43,847 nucleotides of DNA from NCBI GenBank assembly GCA_963781025.1, contig CAWADU010000002.1:1-43847 (forward strand), written 5' to 3'. Position numbers and translations under genes: made by a program. The stretch comes from Tardibacter sp963781025 (GTDB taxonomy: Bacteria > Pseudomonadota > Alphaproteobacteria > Sphingomonadales > Sphingomonadaceae). Positions 31,751 through 40,652 of this stretch are shown piece after piece (the stretch's first letter is position 1; each line of letters starts with the position of its first letter). A model generated the notes under the pieces. That model saw only the letters and a program-made list of their open reading frames with translations, was not told the DNA's origin and ran no database searches.

Positions 31751-32512
31751 TTAGAATACAGGCAGTTCGCTCTGATCCCCATCCGATCCATGGATTCCGC
31801 ATTCCACCTTGTCCCAGCCGCGCCAGCGGCCGGCGCGGGGGTCCTCGCCGGGCTTCACGACGCTGGTGCATGGCACGCAGCCGATCGAAAGATAGCCTTC
31901 CGATTCAAGTGGATGACGCGGCAAATCATGTTCGGCGAAATAGGCGTCCAGCATCGCCTTGTTCCAGTCCGCCAGCGGATTGATCTTCAGCCGCCCATCC
32001 TCGATCTCGAATCGCGGCATGCGGGCGCGCGTTTGCGACTGGAATGCCTTGCGGCCTGAAATCCAGGCGTCCACGCCCTCAAGGCCGCGCGCAAGCGGCT
32101 CCACCTTGCGAATCGCGCAGCAGCCGTCAGGGTCATAGGACCAGCGCAACCCCGTCTCGTCCCTTTTGGCCAAGGTTTCGGGATTCGGCTCAAGGATGCG
32201 CAGGTTGGTCAGGCCAAGCCGTTCCACCAGATCGTCCCGATAGGCCAATGTCTCTGGAAACATCTTGAGCGTATCGACGAAAATGATGGGCGCCGCCGGG
32301 TCCGCCATCGACACCATGTGCAGCAGGACCGCCGATTCGGTGCCGAAGGAGCTTACGAGCGAAACCCGTCCCGCCAATTCGCCGCCAAGCAGATCGCGCA
32401 ACATCCCGGGCGCCGAAACGCCCTCGTAACGGGCGGTCAGCGCATCCGCATCGGACTGACTAAGGGCCGGACGGACGTCAATGGTGTCGATTCTGCGGAC
32501 GGCATCAGCCAT
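31751..32512 (-). CDS. cysH: Phosphoadenylyl/adenylyl-sulfate reductase
   Basis: This 253-residue enzyme reduces activated sulfate (APS or PAPS) to sulfite using thioredoxin. The paired Cys motifs CC (in DGCCAIRK) and C-x2-C (in GCVPCTS) show a [4Fe-4S] cluster, the hallmark of the APS-type bacterial reductase. The catalytic Cys is in ECGIH near the C-terminus. The start MADAVRR at 32512 overlaps the end of the DUF934 gene by eight bases. It is the last gene of the sulfate unit. Confidence 0.94.
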   Translation of the reverse strand: MADAVRRIDTIDVRPALSQSDADALTARYEGVSAPGMLRDLLGGELAGRVSLVSSFGTESAVLLHMVSMADPAAPIIFVDTLKMFPETLAYRDDLVERLGLTNLRILEPNPETLAKRDETGLRWSYDPDGCCAIRKVEPLARGLEGVDAWISGRKAFQSQTRARMPRFEIEDGRLKINPLADWNKAMLDAYFAEHDLPRHPLESEGYLSIGCVPCTSVVKPGEDPRAGRWRGWDKVECGIHGSDGDQSELPVF

Positions 32513-32930
32513 GGCGGCGTTTCCAGACCGGCTGCGCGCCATCGGCGGCGTCCTGATAGACGTAATCATAGCGGTTGAGCGCGGGCTCCACCCCCGCCTC
32601 ATCGAAGGGGTGATCGGGCGCGAAGGAATCGAAGCCGCAGCGCCGCATGAAAAGCAACTGGTCGATCAGCACATCGCCCACCGCCTTGATCTCACCCTTG
32701 TAACCCGCCTCGCGCAGGATACGGGCGGCCGAATAGCCCCGCCCGTCGCGGAAGCGCGGAAAGTCGATCTCGACCAGCCGCACGCGATCGAGCCGGCTGA
32801 TCAGCTGCCGGACATCGTCGCCCGGCTCGATCCGGACGGATGCGGCATTGGGCTGTTCGAGAAAGGCATCCAGCGTCACCGCCGGTTCGTCGGCCGGTTC
32901 GTCATCGCGGAAGCGCAGCACTTCAACCAT
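32505..32930 (-). CDS. DUF934 protein of the sulfite reduction operon
   Basis: This 141-residue protein matches the DUF934 family (RLVEIDFPRFRDGRGYSAARILREAGYKGEIKAVGDVLIDQL). The family is repeatedly found between sulfite reductase and cysH in alpha- and betaproteobacteria; a biochemical function is not established to my knowledge. It overlaps cysI by eight bases upstream and cysH by eight bases downstream, so it is translationally coupled to both. An assembly or electron-delivery role is a guess. Confidence 0.9.
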   Translation of the reverse strand: MVEVLRFRDDEPADEPAVTLDAFLEQPNAASVRIEPGDDVRQLISRLDRVRLVEIDFPRFRDGRGYSAARILREAGYKGEIKAVGDVLIDQLLFMRRCGFDSFAPDHPFDEAGVEPALNRYDYVYQDAADGAQPVWKRRHG

Positions 32931-34557
32931 AGATTGCCTCCTTGAACGGTGTCACGCCGACCCGCCGGTAGGTGTCGAGGAAACGCTCGCCCTCCTCTCG
33001 CAGTTCGCGATAGGTTTCGACCGCCTTTTCGACAGCATCGACAATGCCGTCCTCGCTGAAACCGGGGCCGACGATCTTGCCGAGGCTGGCGTCCTCCGCA
33101 CCCGATCCGCCCAGCAACAGCTGGTAATTCTCGTCGCCCTTCCGGTCGACGCCCAGAATGCCGATATGGCCGGCGTGGTGATGGCCGCAGGCATTGATGC
33201 AGCCTGAAATCTTGAGCTTCAGTTCGCCCAGATCATGCTGCCGCTCCGCATCTTCGAAACGCTTGGCGATCTTCTGCGCGATCGGGATCGAGCGGGCATT
33301 CGCCAGGCTGCAATAATCCAGCCCGGGGCAGGCGATGATGTCGGTGATGAGATCGAGGTTGGCCGCCGCCAGCCCCGCCTTGTCCAGCGCCTGCCAGATC
33401 GCATGGAGATCGGCCTTGCGAACATGCGGCAGAACGAGGTTCTGCGCATGGGTCGGCCGCAGCTCGTCGAAGCTGTAGCGTTCGGCAAGGTCGGCGATAA
33501 GATCGATCTGATCGGCCGAAACGTCGCCGGGAATGCCGCCGATGGTCTTCAGGCTGATGGTCGCGATCGCATAGCCCGGCTGCTGATGCGCGTGCACGTT
33601 CTGCCGGACCCAGACGGCGAAATCGGGATCGGACAGATCAAGCTCGTCGCCCAGGCCGGTCTCGAACGCGGGCGGCTCGAAAAAGGCCGCGATCCGGTCG
33701 AATTCGGCCGCTGGCGGATCCTGGCCAAGCGTGCTGACATGCGCCCACTCTTCTTCGACCTGACGCGCGAACTCCTCGGCGCCGAGATCGTTGACGAGGA
33801 TCTTGATGCGCGCCTTGTGGATGTTGTCGCGACGTCCATAGCGGTTCCACACCCGCAGCACCGCTTCCAGATAGGAGCATATGTCGGCGGCCGGCAGAAA
33901 CGGCCTGATCAGCGGGGCGACGAACGGCGTCCGGCCCATCCCGCCGCCGACATAGACGGCAAAGCCAAGCGCGCCCTGATCGTCCTTCACCAGCTTCAGC
34001 CCCACATCGTGCAGCCGGATGGCGGCACGGTCGTCGTCAGCCGCCGTCAGCGCGATCTTGAACTTGCGCGGCAGATAGCTGAATTCGGGGTGGAAGGTCG
34101 TGTACTGGCGGATCAACTCCGCCCAGGGACGGGGATCGCAGATCTCGTCCGCGGCCGCGCCGGCGTATTGATCGGCCGAAATATTGCGGATGCTCTCGCC
34201 ACTCGTCTGGATGGCGTGCATTTCGACGGTCGCCAGATCGGCCAATATGTCGGGCGCTTCCTCCAGCTTGATCCAGTTGTACTGGATGTTCTGGCGGGTC
34301 GTGAAATGACCATAGCCCCGGTCGTACTTGCGCGCGATATGGGCGAGCATCCGGGTCTGGCGCGAATTGAGCGTGCCATAGGGGATCGCCACGCGCAGCA
34401 TATAGGCGTGAAGCTGGAGATAGAGGCCGTTCTTCAGCCTGAGCGGCTTGAACTGGTCTTCGGTCAGTTCACCCGCCAGCCGGCGCGCGACCTGATCGCG
34501 GAATTCCTCGACGCGCGCATCGACGATCGCCTGGTCATATTTGTCGTAGCGGTACAT
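32923..34557 (-). CDS. cysI: Assimilatory sulfite (nitrite/sulfite) reductase hemoprotein
   Basis: This 544-residue siroheme and [4Fe-4S] enzyme reduces sulfite to sulfide. Two nitrite/sulfite reductase repeats are visible; the cluster ligands are in CPGLDYC (about residues 417-423) and CINACGHH (about 456-463). Substrate-binding Arg/Lys residues in the N-terminal repeat are present in the YGHFTTRQNIQ segment. Placement with cobA (siroheme precursor) and cysH favours sulfite over nitrite. No flavoprotein subunit (cysJ) is adjacent; the diflavin reductase at 13.2-14.6 kb is a possible but unproven partner, or ferredoxin may serve. Confidence 0.93.
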   Translation of the reverse strand: MYRYDKYDQAIVDARVEEFRDQVARRLAGELTEDQFKPLRLKNGLYLQLHAYMLRVAIPYGTLNSRQTRMLAHIARKYDRGYGHFTTRQNIQYNWIKLEEAPDILADLATVEMHAIQTSGESIRNISADQYAGAAADEICDPRPWAELIRQYTTFHPEFSYLPRKFKIALTAADDDRAAIRLHDVGLKLVKDDQGALGFAVYVGGGMGRTPFVAPLIRPFLPAADICSYLEAVLRVWNRYGRRDNIHKARIKILVNDLGAEEFARQVEEEWAHVSTLGQDPPAAEFDRIAAFFEPPAFETGLGDELDLSDPDFAVWVRQNVHAHQQPGYAIATISLKTIGGIPGDVSADQIDLIADLAERYSFDELRPTHAQNLVLPHVRKADLHAIWQALDKAGLAAANLDLITDIIACPGLDYCSLANARSIPIAQKIAKRFEDAERQHDLGELKLKISGCINACGHHHAGHIGILGVDRKGDENYQLLLGGSGAEDASLGKIVGPGFSEDGIVDAVEKAVETYRELREEGERFLDTYRRVGVTPFKEAIYG

Positions 34558-34558
34558 G

Positions 34559-34852
34559 TCAGATCACCCAGTTCGAAGCGGCAAGTTTCGGATCAAGGGC
34601 AAGGTCTGCGCGCACTGTAGGACCAAGGCTGCGAATGCGGTCCTTGATATGCGCGGGACGCACGCCTTCGGGCGTCGCGACGGCCTCGATCACATAAGGT
34701 GCGTTTACGCGGCGCGCGGCTTCCTCGGCAGCGGCGATAGCGTCGCCATGCTCATCGACGTCGACGGCATCGCCGACATGCGCCGACCAGCCCTGCCCCG
34801 TCCACCACACGACGACCCCCGTCTTCAGATCATTGCCCGTTAAAATCTTCAC
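34559..34852 (-). CDS. DUF2849 protein
   Basis: This 97-residue protein of the DUF2849 family begins MKILTGNDLKTGVVVWW and continues into a helical region. The family is regularly located between cobA and cysI in alphaproteobacterial sulfate operons; its role is unknown. It overlaps cobA by four bases (ATGA) and ends one base before the cysI start, so coupling is tight. Confidence 0.88.
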   Translation of the reverse strand: MKILTGNDLKTGVVVWWTGQGWSAHVGDAVDVDEHGDAIAAAEEAARRVNAPYVIEAVATPEGVRPAHIKDRIRSLGPTVRADLALDPKLAASNWVI

Positions 34853-35646
34853 GCGTCCGTTCCCAATGTTTCCGCCGTCGCCGCCCAGGCCCCCAGCCTG
34901 TCGTCGGCATCCGACAGCAATACCACCTCCCCGACGACGATGATCGCCGGGCTTTTCACCTGCTCCCGGTCTACCAGATCGCCCAGGTCCGCAAGCAATG
35001 TGCGAATGGCGCGACTGCCGGGAAGCGTGCCGCGTTCCAGAACGGCGACAGGCGTGGCGGGCGATACGCCATCGGCGATCAGTTTGTCACTAATATCCTT
35101 GGCGGTCGCGACCCCCATGTAGATGACAAGCGTGCGCCCAACACCCGCCAGGCCTGACCAGTCCTGTTCGGACAAGCCCTTGCATTGTCCGGCGACAAAG
35201 CTGACCGCGCTTGAATGGTCGCGGTGGGTGAGCGGAAGCATCGCCTCGGCCGCGCAGCCAAGCGCCGCCGAAACGCCGGGGACGACCTCGACGGCAAGCC
35301 CGGCGGCGCGCACCGCCTCCACCTCTTCGCCGCCGCGACCAAAAACGAATGGATCGCCGCCCTTGAGCCGAACGACAATCGCGCCCGTCTTCACATGCGC
35401 GACGACCAGCGCGTTGATCGCTTCCTGAGCCAGCGTGTGCCGCGACCGGCTTTTCGCCACCGAAATACGCTGGGCATGGGGCGGCGCATGTTCCAGCACC
35501 CGCTGATCTATCAGTCCGTCATGGACGACGACATCGGCCGACCGCAGCGCATCGACGGCGCGCAGGGTCAGGAGGCTGGGATCGCCCGGACCCGCGCCGA
35601 CAAGAATAACCCTGCCGCGCGACAAGGGATCGAGAGAACTCGCCAT
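34849..35646 (-). CDS. cobA: Uroporphyrinogen-III C-methyltransferase
   Basis: This 265-residue SUMT transfers two methyl groups from SAM to uroporphyrinogen III, giving precorrin-2, the branch point to siroheme and cobalamin. Motifs seen are VGAGPGDPSLLTL (about residues 15-27) and VRLKGGDPFVFGRGGEE. The protein has only the methyltransferase domain, without the dehydrogenase/chelatase part of CysG. The start is ATG 35646; an upstream TTG is less likely. As first gene of the sulfate operon, it most likely supplies siroheme for cysI. Confidence 0.93.
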   Translation of the reverse strand: MASSLDPLSRGRVILVGAGPGDPSLLTLRAVDALRSADVVVHDGLIDQRVLEHAPPHAQRISVAKSRSRHTLAQEAINALVVAHVKTGAIVVRLKGGDPFVFGRGGEEVEAVRAAGLAVEVVPGVSAALGCAAEAMLPLTHRDHSSAVSFVAGQCKGLSEQDWSGLAGVGRTLVIYMGVATAKDISDKLIADGVSPATPVAVLERGTLPGSRAIRTLLADLGDLVDREQVKSPAIIVVGEVVLLSDADDRLGAWAATAETLGTDA

Positions 35647-35703
35647 CACGCCCAAATGGTGCAATGCGGGGCGACGCGCAACCGATCCTTTGTTTGGAGG
35701 ACG

Positions 35704-36969
35704 TTAGCTCAGCTTTGCCAGATCGAGAGCGGTCAGCAGCTCGCGCCGGGCCCTGCGTATCCTGGCCCATAGTTCCGGATCGCCGATTTCCTGCGGATCG
35801 ATGCTCTCCGGCCAGAAATCGTGCACCACCGACTCGATCAGGCCCAGCCGTTCCCCATCCACGAGGAAACGCGCATCTACCGTGGCAGGGTCGGCGACCA
35901 CGCGCAGCCTCAAACACGCCGGGCCGCCGCCGTTCGCCATGGATTCGCGGACGTCGACCACTTCGGTCCGCCGGATCGGTCCATTGCCCGCGACCAGTTC
36001 CTCCAGCCAGTGCCAGACGCTTTTCGTCTCGCGCGCCTCCGCCGGAAGGATCAGCGCCATGCCCCCCTCGGGCAGCGAAACGAGCTGTGCATTGAACAGA
36101 TAGCTCCTGATCGCGTCGTCAAGGCTCACCCGCGCGGCGGGCACCTCGACGATGACGGCGTCGGGCAGCAACGTCCGGATAGCGGCGAAAAAATCTTCTT
36201 TGTCTTCGAACGCCTGCTCGTGGGCGAAGAGCAATTGCTCATTGGCGACCGCCACGACGTCGTTGTGGAATGCGCCCGCCGCGATCGCCGCTGCAGACTG
36301 CGCCACAAACAGCGTCCGGGCGGGATCAAGGCCGTGGCGCCGCGCGACCGCTCTGCTCGCTTGCAGATGCTGGCGCGCGGGGAAAGGGCCGCCGCCTGCC
36401 CCGCCATGGACGAATATCTCCGCGCCCGGCTGGTCGTGCGCCAGGGTCATGCGCATGTGATTGGCGGCGCCCTCGTCGCCGAACGGCGCGGGCACCGGCT
36501 CATGAACCGCGAAATGTCTCTCATCGCCAAATGCCAGGTTCAACTGCGCCAGCGTGCCGGGCCATTCATGGCTGCGATGCGGCATGGTCATGAGATTGGC
36601 GACCGTCAGATGGCAACGTCCGTCGGCGGTGTCGGACGCGGGCGATACCGTTGCCGCATTGGCCGCCCACATCGCCGAAGCCGACATCGCATTGGCGAGC
36701 ATCGCCGGATCGCCCGCCGTGGCCGTCGCATCCGCGTAGCCCAGTTCCGCCAGCCAATGCTCATTGGGTCGGTCATGCGGCAGGAGAACGCCCTGCACCA
36801 GCCCAAGCGACAGATTGGCGCGCATCTTCGCCAGCCCCTGCAGCGCCGCCGCGCGTGGCCGCGACACCTGCCCCACGCTGCGGGTGGAAGCGAGATTGCC
36901 GAAACTCAGTCCGGCATAATTGTGGCTGGGGCCTATAATCCCGTCGAAATTGATTTCGACAACGGGCAT
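35704..36969 (-). CDS. astB: N-succinylarginine dihydrolase
   Basis: This 421-residue enzyme of the amidinotransferase-like fold converts succinylarginine to succinylornithine, two ammonia and CO2. Active-site regions are visible: the start VEINFDGIIGPSHNYAGLS, FHNDVVAV with the catalytic His, and GGGPACLRLRV with the catalytic Cys. It is the last gene of the AST operon, 12 bases after astD. Only 57 bases separate its stop from cobA. Confidence 0.95.
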   Translation of the reverse strand: MPVVEINFDGIIGPSHNYAGLSFGNLASTRSVGQVSRPRAAALQGLAKMRANLSLGLVQGVLLPHDRPNEHWLAELGYADATATAGDPAMLANAMSASAMWAANAATVSPASDTADGRCHLTVANLMTMPHRSHEWPGTLAQLNLAFGDERHFAVHEPVPAPFGDEGAANHMRMTLAHDQPGAEIFVHGGAGGGPFPARQHLQASRAVARRHGLDPARTLFVAQSAAAIAAGAFHNDVVAVANEQLLFAHEQAFEDKEDFFAAIRTLLPDAVIVEVPAARVSLDDAIRSYLFNAQLVSLPEGGMALILPAEARETKSVWHWLEELVAGNGPIRRTEVVDVRESMANGGGPACLRLRVVADPATVDARFLVDGERLGLIESVVHDFWPESIDPQEIGDPELWARIRRARRELLTALDLAKLS

Positions 36970-36981
36970 GGAGTCGGTCCC

Positions 36982-38397
36982 CTAATTGTCCCTGAGGCCG
37001 ATGCCGATGGACGCGCGCGCCTGTTCCACCTCGGACGAGGTCACCGGATAGGCGCAATAATCGGCTGCGTAATAGGCGCCAGGCCGGTGATTGCCCGACA
37101 GTCCGACCCCACCGAAAGGCGCATTCGAAGGCGCCCCATTGGTCGGGCGGTTCCAGTTGATCACCCCAGCCCGCACATTCGCCCAGAAGCGGTCGTAAAG
37201 CTGCGGCGCGCCGCCGACCAGCGCCGCCGAAAGGCCGAAGCGCGTATTCCCCGCTTCGGCAAGCGCGGCGTCGAAATCGGGCACGCGGACCATCTGCAGG
37301 ACAGGCCCGAAAAGCTCCTCATCGGGACGCTGGGCGATGTTGGTGACATCGATGAGCGCGGGCGTCAGAAACGGCCTGCCCTCGACCGGCCGGTCAAGCC
37401 TGCGAATCGGCTGCCCGCCCTTCATCATCAGGCCAAGGAAGGCCTCCTGCAGATGATCGGCGGCGCTATTGTCGATCACTGGACCGAGGAAAGGCTGGGG
37501 CTGATCGTGCGGCCCGCCCATGATCAGCCGGTCCATCAGATGCGTTACCTGATCGACGAGCGGCTTGTGCGCGCCGTCTTTCACGATCAGCCGCCGCGCG
37601 CAGGTGCACCGCTGTCCGGCGGAAAGGAAGGCCGATTGGACGATCAGCACGGCGGCGGCATGAAGATCGGTCGGATCCCAGACCACCACCGGATTGTTGC
37701 CGCCCATTTCCAGCGCGAGGATCTTGTTCGGTGCGTCGGCGTAGGCGCGATGCAGCGCCGCGCCGGTGCGGGCCGACCCGGTGAAAAGCAGGCCGTCGAT
37801 CCCTCCGTGCGTGGCGAGCGCCTGCCCTTCGGCCGGTCCACCCGTCACCACGCGGACCACGCCTTCGGGAATGCCTGCCTCGCGGTAGAGGTCGACCAGC
37901 ATCCGGCCGACCGCGGGCGTATGTTCGGACGGCTTGAACACCACCGTGTTGCCCGCGAGGATGGCCGGAAGGATATGACCATTGGGCAGATGCGCGGGGA
38001 AATTATAGGGCCCCAGCACCGCCAGCACGCCGTGCGGCTTGTGCCTGACCGCCGCTCTCACGCCAAGCGCGCCATCCAGTCGCCGCTGCGACGTTCGTTC
38101 AGCATAGGCGGCGATCGAAATATCAGCCTTGCCCATGACGCTTTCCACCTCGTTGCGCGCTTCCCAGAGCGGCTTTCCGGTTTCCCGGGCGATGAGGTCG
38201 GCGAACGGCTCCAGCTTGGCGCGCGCGACATTCGCGAACCGCCGCGCCGCTTCCACGCGCACGGCAAGCGGTTTCGATGCCCATTCGGGCCACGCCGCGC
38301 GCGCAATCGCCACTTCGGAATCGACGTCACCCGGCGCACCGCGCCAGACTTCCGCCCCGGTTGCAGGCTCGAAGGAAATGAGCTCAGCGGAGGACAT
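36982..38397 (-). CDS. astD: N-succinylglutamate 5-semialdehyde dehydrogenase
   Basis: This 471-residue NAD-dependent aldehyde dehydrogenase oxidises succinylglutamate semialdehyde to succinylglutamate. Family residues are clear: the FTGSARTG nucleotide-binding loop, the catalytic Glu in LEMGGNNP and the catalytic Cys in GQRCTCARR. The ATG at 38397 (MSSAELISFEP) matches the family start and overlaps the end of astA by 14 bases; an ATG at 38409 is also in frame. Confidence 0.94.
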   Translation of the reverse strand: MSSAELISFEPATGAEVWRGAPGDVDSEVAIARAAWPEWASKPLAVRVEAARRFANVARAKLEPFADLIARETGKPLWEARNEVESVMGKADISIAAYAERTSQRRLDGALGVRAAVRHKPHGVLAVLGPYNFPAHLPNGHILPAILAGNTVVFKPSEHTPAVGRMLVDLYREAGIPEGVVRVVTGGPAEGQALATHGGIDGLLFTGSARTGAALHRAYADAPNKILALEMGGNNPVVVWDPTDLHAAAVLIVQSAFLSAGQRCTCARRLIVKDGAHKPLVDQVTHLMDRLIMGGPHDQPQPFLGPVIDNSAADHLQEAFLGLMMKGGQPIRRLDRPVEGRPFLTPALIDVTNIAQRPDEELFGPVLQMVRVPDFDAALAEAGNTRFGLSAALVGGAPQLYDRFWANVRAGVINWNRPTNGAPSNAPFGGVGLSGNHRPGAYYAADYCAYPVTSSEVEQARASIGIGLRDN

Positions 38398-39400
38398 AGG
38401 TGACTTCATCTCCAGGCTTGAGGTTCAGGGTCGCCAACCCAGCTTCGTCGATCAGAACAGAATCGCCTTGTGCGGCGATATTTGCAAACGTCGCGTTAAA
38501 CATATCCGCTTCTCCGGCGGCGATAATTGCGGCAATGCCTTCGTTGCTACCCAATTTTCCGGCGACGCGGATGTTCCTCGCCTCCCGCACGGTGCGAAGC
38601 TGCTCGGTCCTGACCGCCATGGTCGGGCCTCCATCGAAGATATCGACATAGCCATCGTACCGGAAACCCTCGTCCTCCAGCATGGCCATGGCGGGCCGCC
38701 CGCTGTCGTGCGGCTTGCCGATCGCCGCACGTGCCGCATCCGACAGCAGCGCGGTATAAACCGGGTGTTTGGGCATCAGATCGGCGATGAACTGGTTGCC
38801 GTGGAGCGCGTTGAAATTATCCGCTTCCTGAAAGCTCATGCCGAAAAACTTTTCGCCCAGTCCCTCCCAAAAAGGCGAACTGCCGCATTCGTCGATCTGT
38901 CCCCGCAATTCGGCCATGACGATGTCGCCGAAGCGCTGCCGGTGCATGGCGATGAAAAGATAGCGGCTTCGCGCCAGCAGCCGGCCTGTGCCGCCGCTTC
39001 GCATATCGGGGCGCAGGAACAGCCCGCCTACTTCCGTCGCCCCGTCGAAATCGGTCACGAGATTGAGCATTTCTGCCTTGAAGGTGCGGTGAAGCTCCTG
39101 CGACGTCTGGGTAAGCGTCGTCAATTTGTAGCTGTAGAACGGCCACCGCACACCAATGCGCGAAAAAATCTGGGCGGTGCCGAACACATCGCCGCTTTCG
39201 GCGGCTTCTATCACCAGCAGGTAAAGCTCGTCTTCGGCCGGGATGTCGGTCCGGTCGAACGCCGCCGCCGACCGCGCCAGCTTCGCCGCCAGCGTGTCGC
39301 GATCGGGCGGCAGATTGGTGAAGCCGCCGCCGGTCATCGTCGCCATGCCGAGAAGCGCGTCCAGATCGTCCATGCGGGCGGCACGCACGCGGCATTTCAT
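38384..39400 (-). CDS. astA: Arginine N-succinyltransferase
   Basis: This 338-residue GNAT-related enzyme starts the AST pathway by moving succinyl from succinyl-CoA to arginine. Typical segments are the N-terminal RVRAARMDDLDALL, GLFLRPDMRSGGTGRLLARSRYLF (CoA-binding region) and FWEGLGEKFFGMSFQEAD. Its start overlaps the M20 hydrolase stop by four bases. Length is normal for the family (about 340). Confidence 0.95.
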   Translation of the reverse strand: MKCRVRAARMDDLDALLGMATMTGGGFTNLPPDRDTLAAKLARSAAAFDRTDIPAEDELYLLVIEAAESGDVFGTAQIFSRIGVRWPFYSYKLTTLTQTSQELHRTFKAEMLNLVTDFDGATEVGGLFLRPDMRSGGTGRLLARSRYLFIAMHRQRFGDIVMAELRGQIDECGSSPFWEGLGEKFFGMSFQEADNFNALHGNQFIADLMPKHPVYTALLSDAARAAIGKPHDSGRPAMAMLEDEGFRYDGYVDIFDGGPTMAVRTEQLRTVREARNIRVAGKLGSNEGIAAIIAAGEADMFNATFANIAAQGDSVLIDEAGLATLNLKPGDEVTYVLR

Positions 39401-40614
39401 GGCTGTTCACCGCCCGCCGCCAGCCGCGAGATGGCAAGCGCCGAAAGACGCGCCCGCTCCACCAGGCTCTCGACGATCAGATATTCGTCAGCCGAATGGA
39501 TCGCGCCGCCCCTTGCCCCCATGGTGTCGATCACCGGCACGCCAAGCGCCGCGATGTTGTTGCCGTCGCACACGCCGCCGCTGGGCGCCCAGCCGATGTC
39601 CAGGCCAAGGTCGCGCCCGCAATCCCTCACGAGGTGAAACAGCCGCTCGGTCTTCGCGTCCAGCGGCTTGGCCGGCCGGTTGAAGCCGCCATGGACATGC
39701 ACGCGGACGTCATGCCGGGCGGAAACTTCGGCAACCATGTCCGCTATCAGGGTCTTCGCATGCGCTTCCGCTCGCGGCGTCCGTGGTCGCAGGTTGACGC
39801 GCAGGACAGCGTGGTCCGGCACAATGTTGTCAGGCCCCCCGCCTTCGATCTTCGCCGGATTGACCTTGAGATCAGGGCTGATGGCCGCCGCCAGCGTCAA
39901 GGCCATGTCGGCGGCGGCGAGGACCGCGTTGCGCCCTTCCTCCGGATTGCGGCCGGCGTGCGCGGCTCTTCCTTCGAACACGACCGCGAAATTGCCGCTG
40001 CCCGGCCGCGCGCCCGCCAGCATCCCGTCCGGCAGCGCCGGTTCATAGGTGAACGCCGCCAGTTTACCCCGGGCCGCCTCCGCGATCAGTGCGGCGGAAC
40101 CTGGCGAGGACACTTCCTCGTCGCTGTTGATCACCACTTCATAGCCGATGCTCGCCGCGGCCGGGCTGCGCTCGATCGCCTCAAGCGCGGTCAGCATCAC
40201 CACCAGCCCGCCCTTCATGTCGGCAACTCCAGGCCCGTTCAGCACGCCGGGGCCGGTCCAGCGGCACGTCTGGAAACTGTGATCGACACCGAAAACCGTA
40301 TCCATATGCCCGGTCAGCAGGATCTGGACGGATGCTTCCGGCCGCACTTTCAAATGGAGGTTGCGGCCATGATCGATCGGCACCATCCGGCCCTGGGCAT
40401 CCACGCCGTGCGCCTGCGCGGGCTCGATCAGGGCAAGCGGCCCCGGCAGCTTGCCGAACGCGTCGGCCAACACCGCCGCCATTGCCGCCAGCCCGTTAAG
40501 GTTACGGCTGCCGGTATTGATCGCCGCCCATGCCTCCACTGTGGCGAGCATCACCGGCGCCTGATCGTTTATGCCTTCAAGAAGCGCGGCCTCCGCGCTT
40601 GAAAGACCTGCCAT
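39397..40614 (-). CDS. M20-family metallohydrolase in the AST operon
   Basis: This 405-residue M20 peptidase-family hydrolase has the two-zinc ligands in order: GHMD (His, Asp), GVADMKGG (bridging Asp), DEEVSS (catalytic Glu and ligand) and GAIHSADE (last His). Relatives include glutamate carboxypeptidase and ArgE-type deacylases. As it is coupled by four bases to astA and no AstE-type gene is present, it could act as the succinylglutamate desuccinylase or on a related acyl-amino acid; this is inferred from position only. Confidence 0.88.
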   Translation of the reverse strand: MAGLSSAEAALLEGINDQAPVMLATVEAWAAINTGSRNLNGLAAMAAVLADAFGKLPGPLALIEPAQAHGVDAQGRMVPIDHGRNLHLKVRPEASVQILLTGHMDTVFGVDHSFQTCRWTGPGVLNGPGVADMKGGLVVMLTALEAIERSPAAASIGYEVVINSDEEVSSPGSAALIAEAARGKLAAFTYEPALPDGMLAGARPGSGNFAVVFEGRAAHAGRNPEEGRNAVLAAADMALTLAAAISPDLKVNPAKIEGGGPDNIVPDHAVLRVNLRPRTPRAEAHAKTLIADMVAEVSARHDVRVHVHGGFNRPAKPLDAKTERLFHLVRDCGRDLGLDIGWAPSGGVCDGNNIAALGVPVIDTMGARGGAIHSADEYLIVESLVERARLSALAISRLAAGGEQP

Positions 40615-40652
40615 TGCCGCAGATTAGCCCTGTCGGGCCCGAAACGTAACCC

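Noticed and set aside
35821..38403. 860-codon plus-strand open frame opposite astB and astD
   Set aside because: It mirrors two enzymes with intact active sites; composition is rich in Arg, His and Gly as expected for antisense frames.
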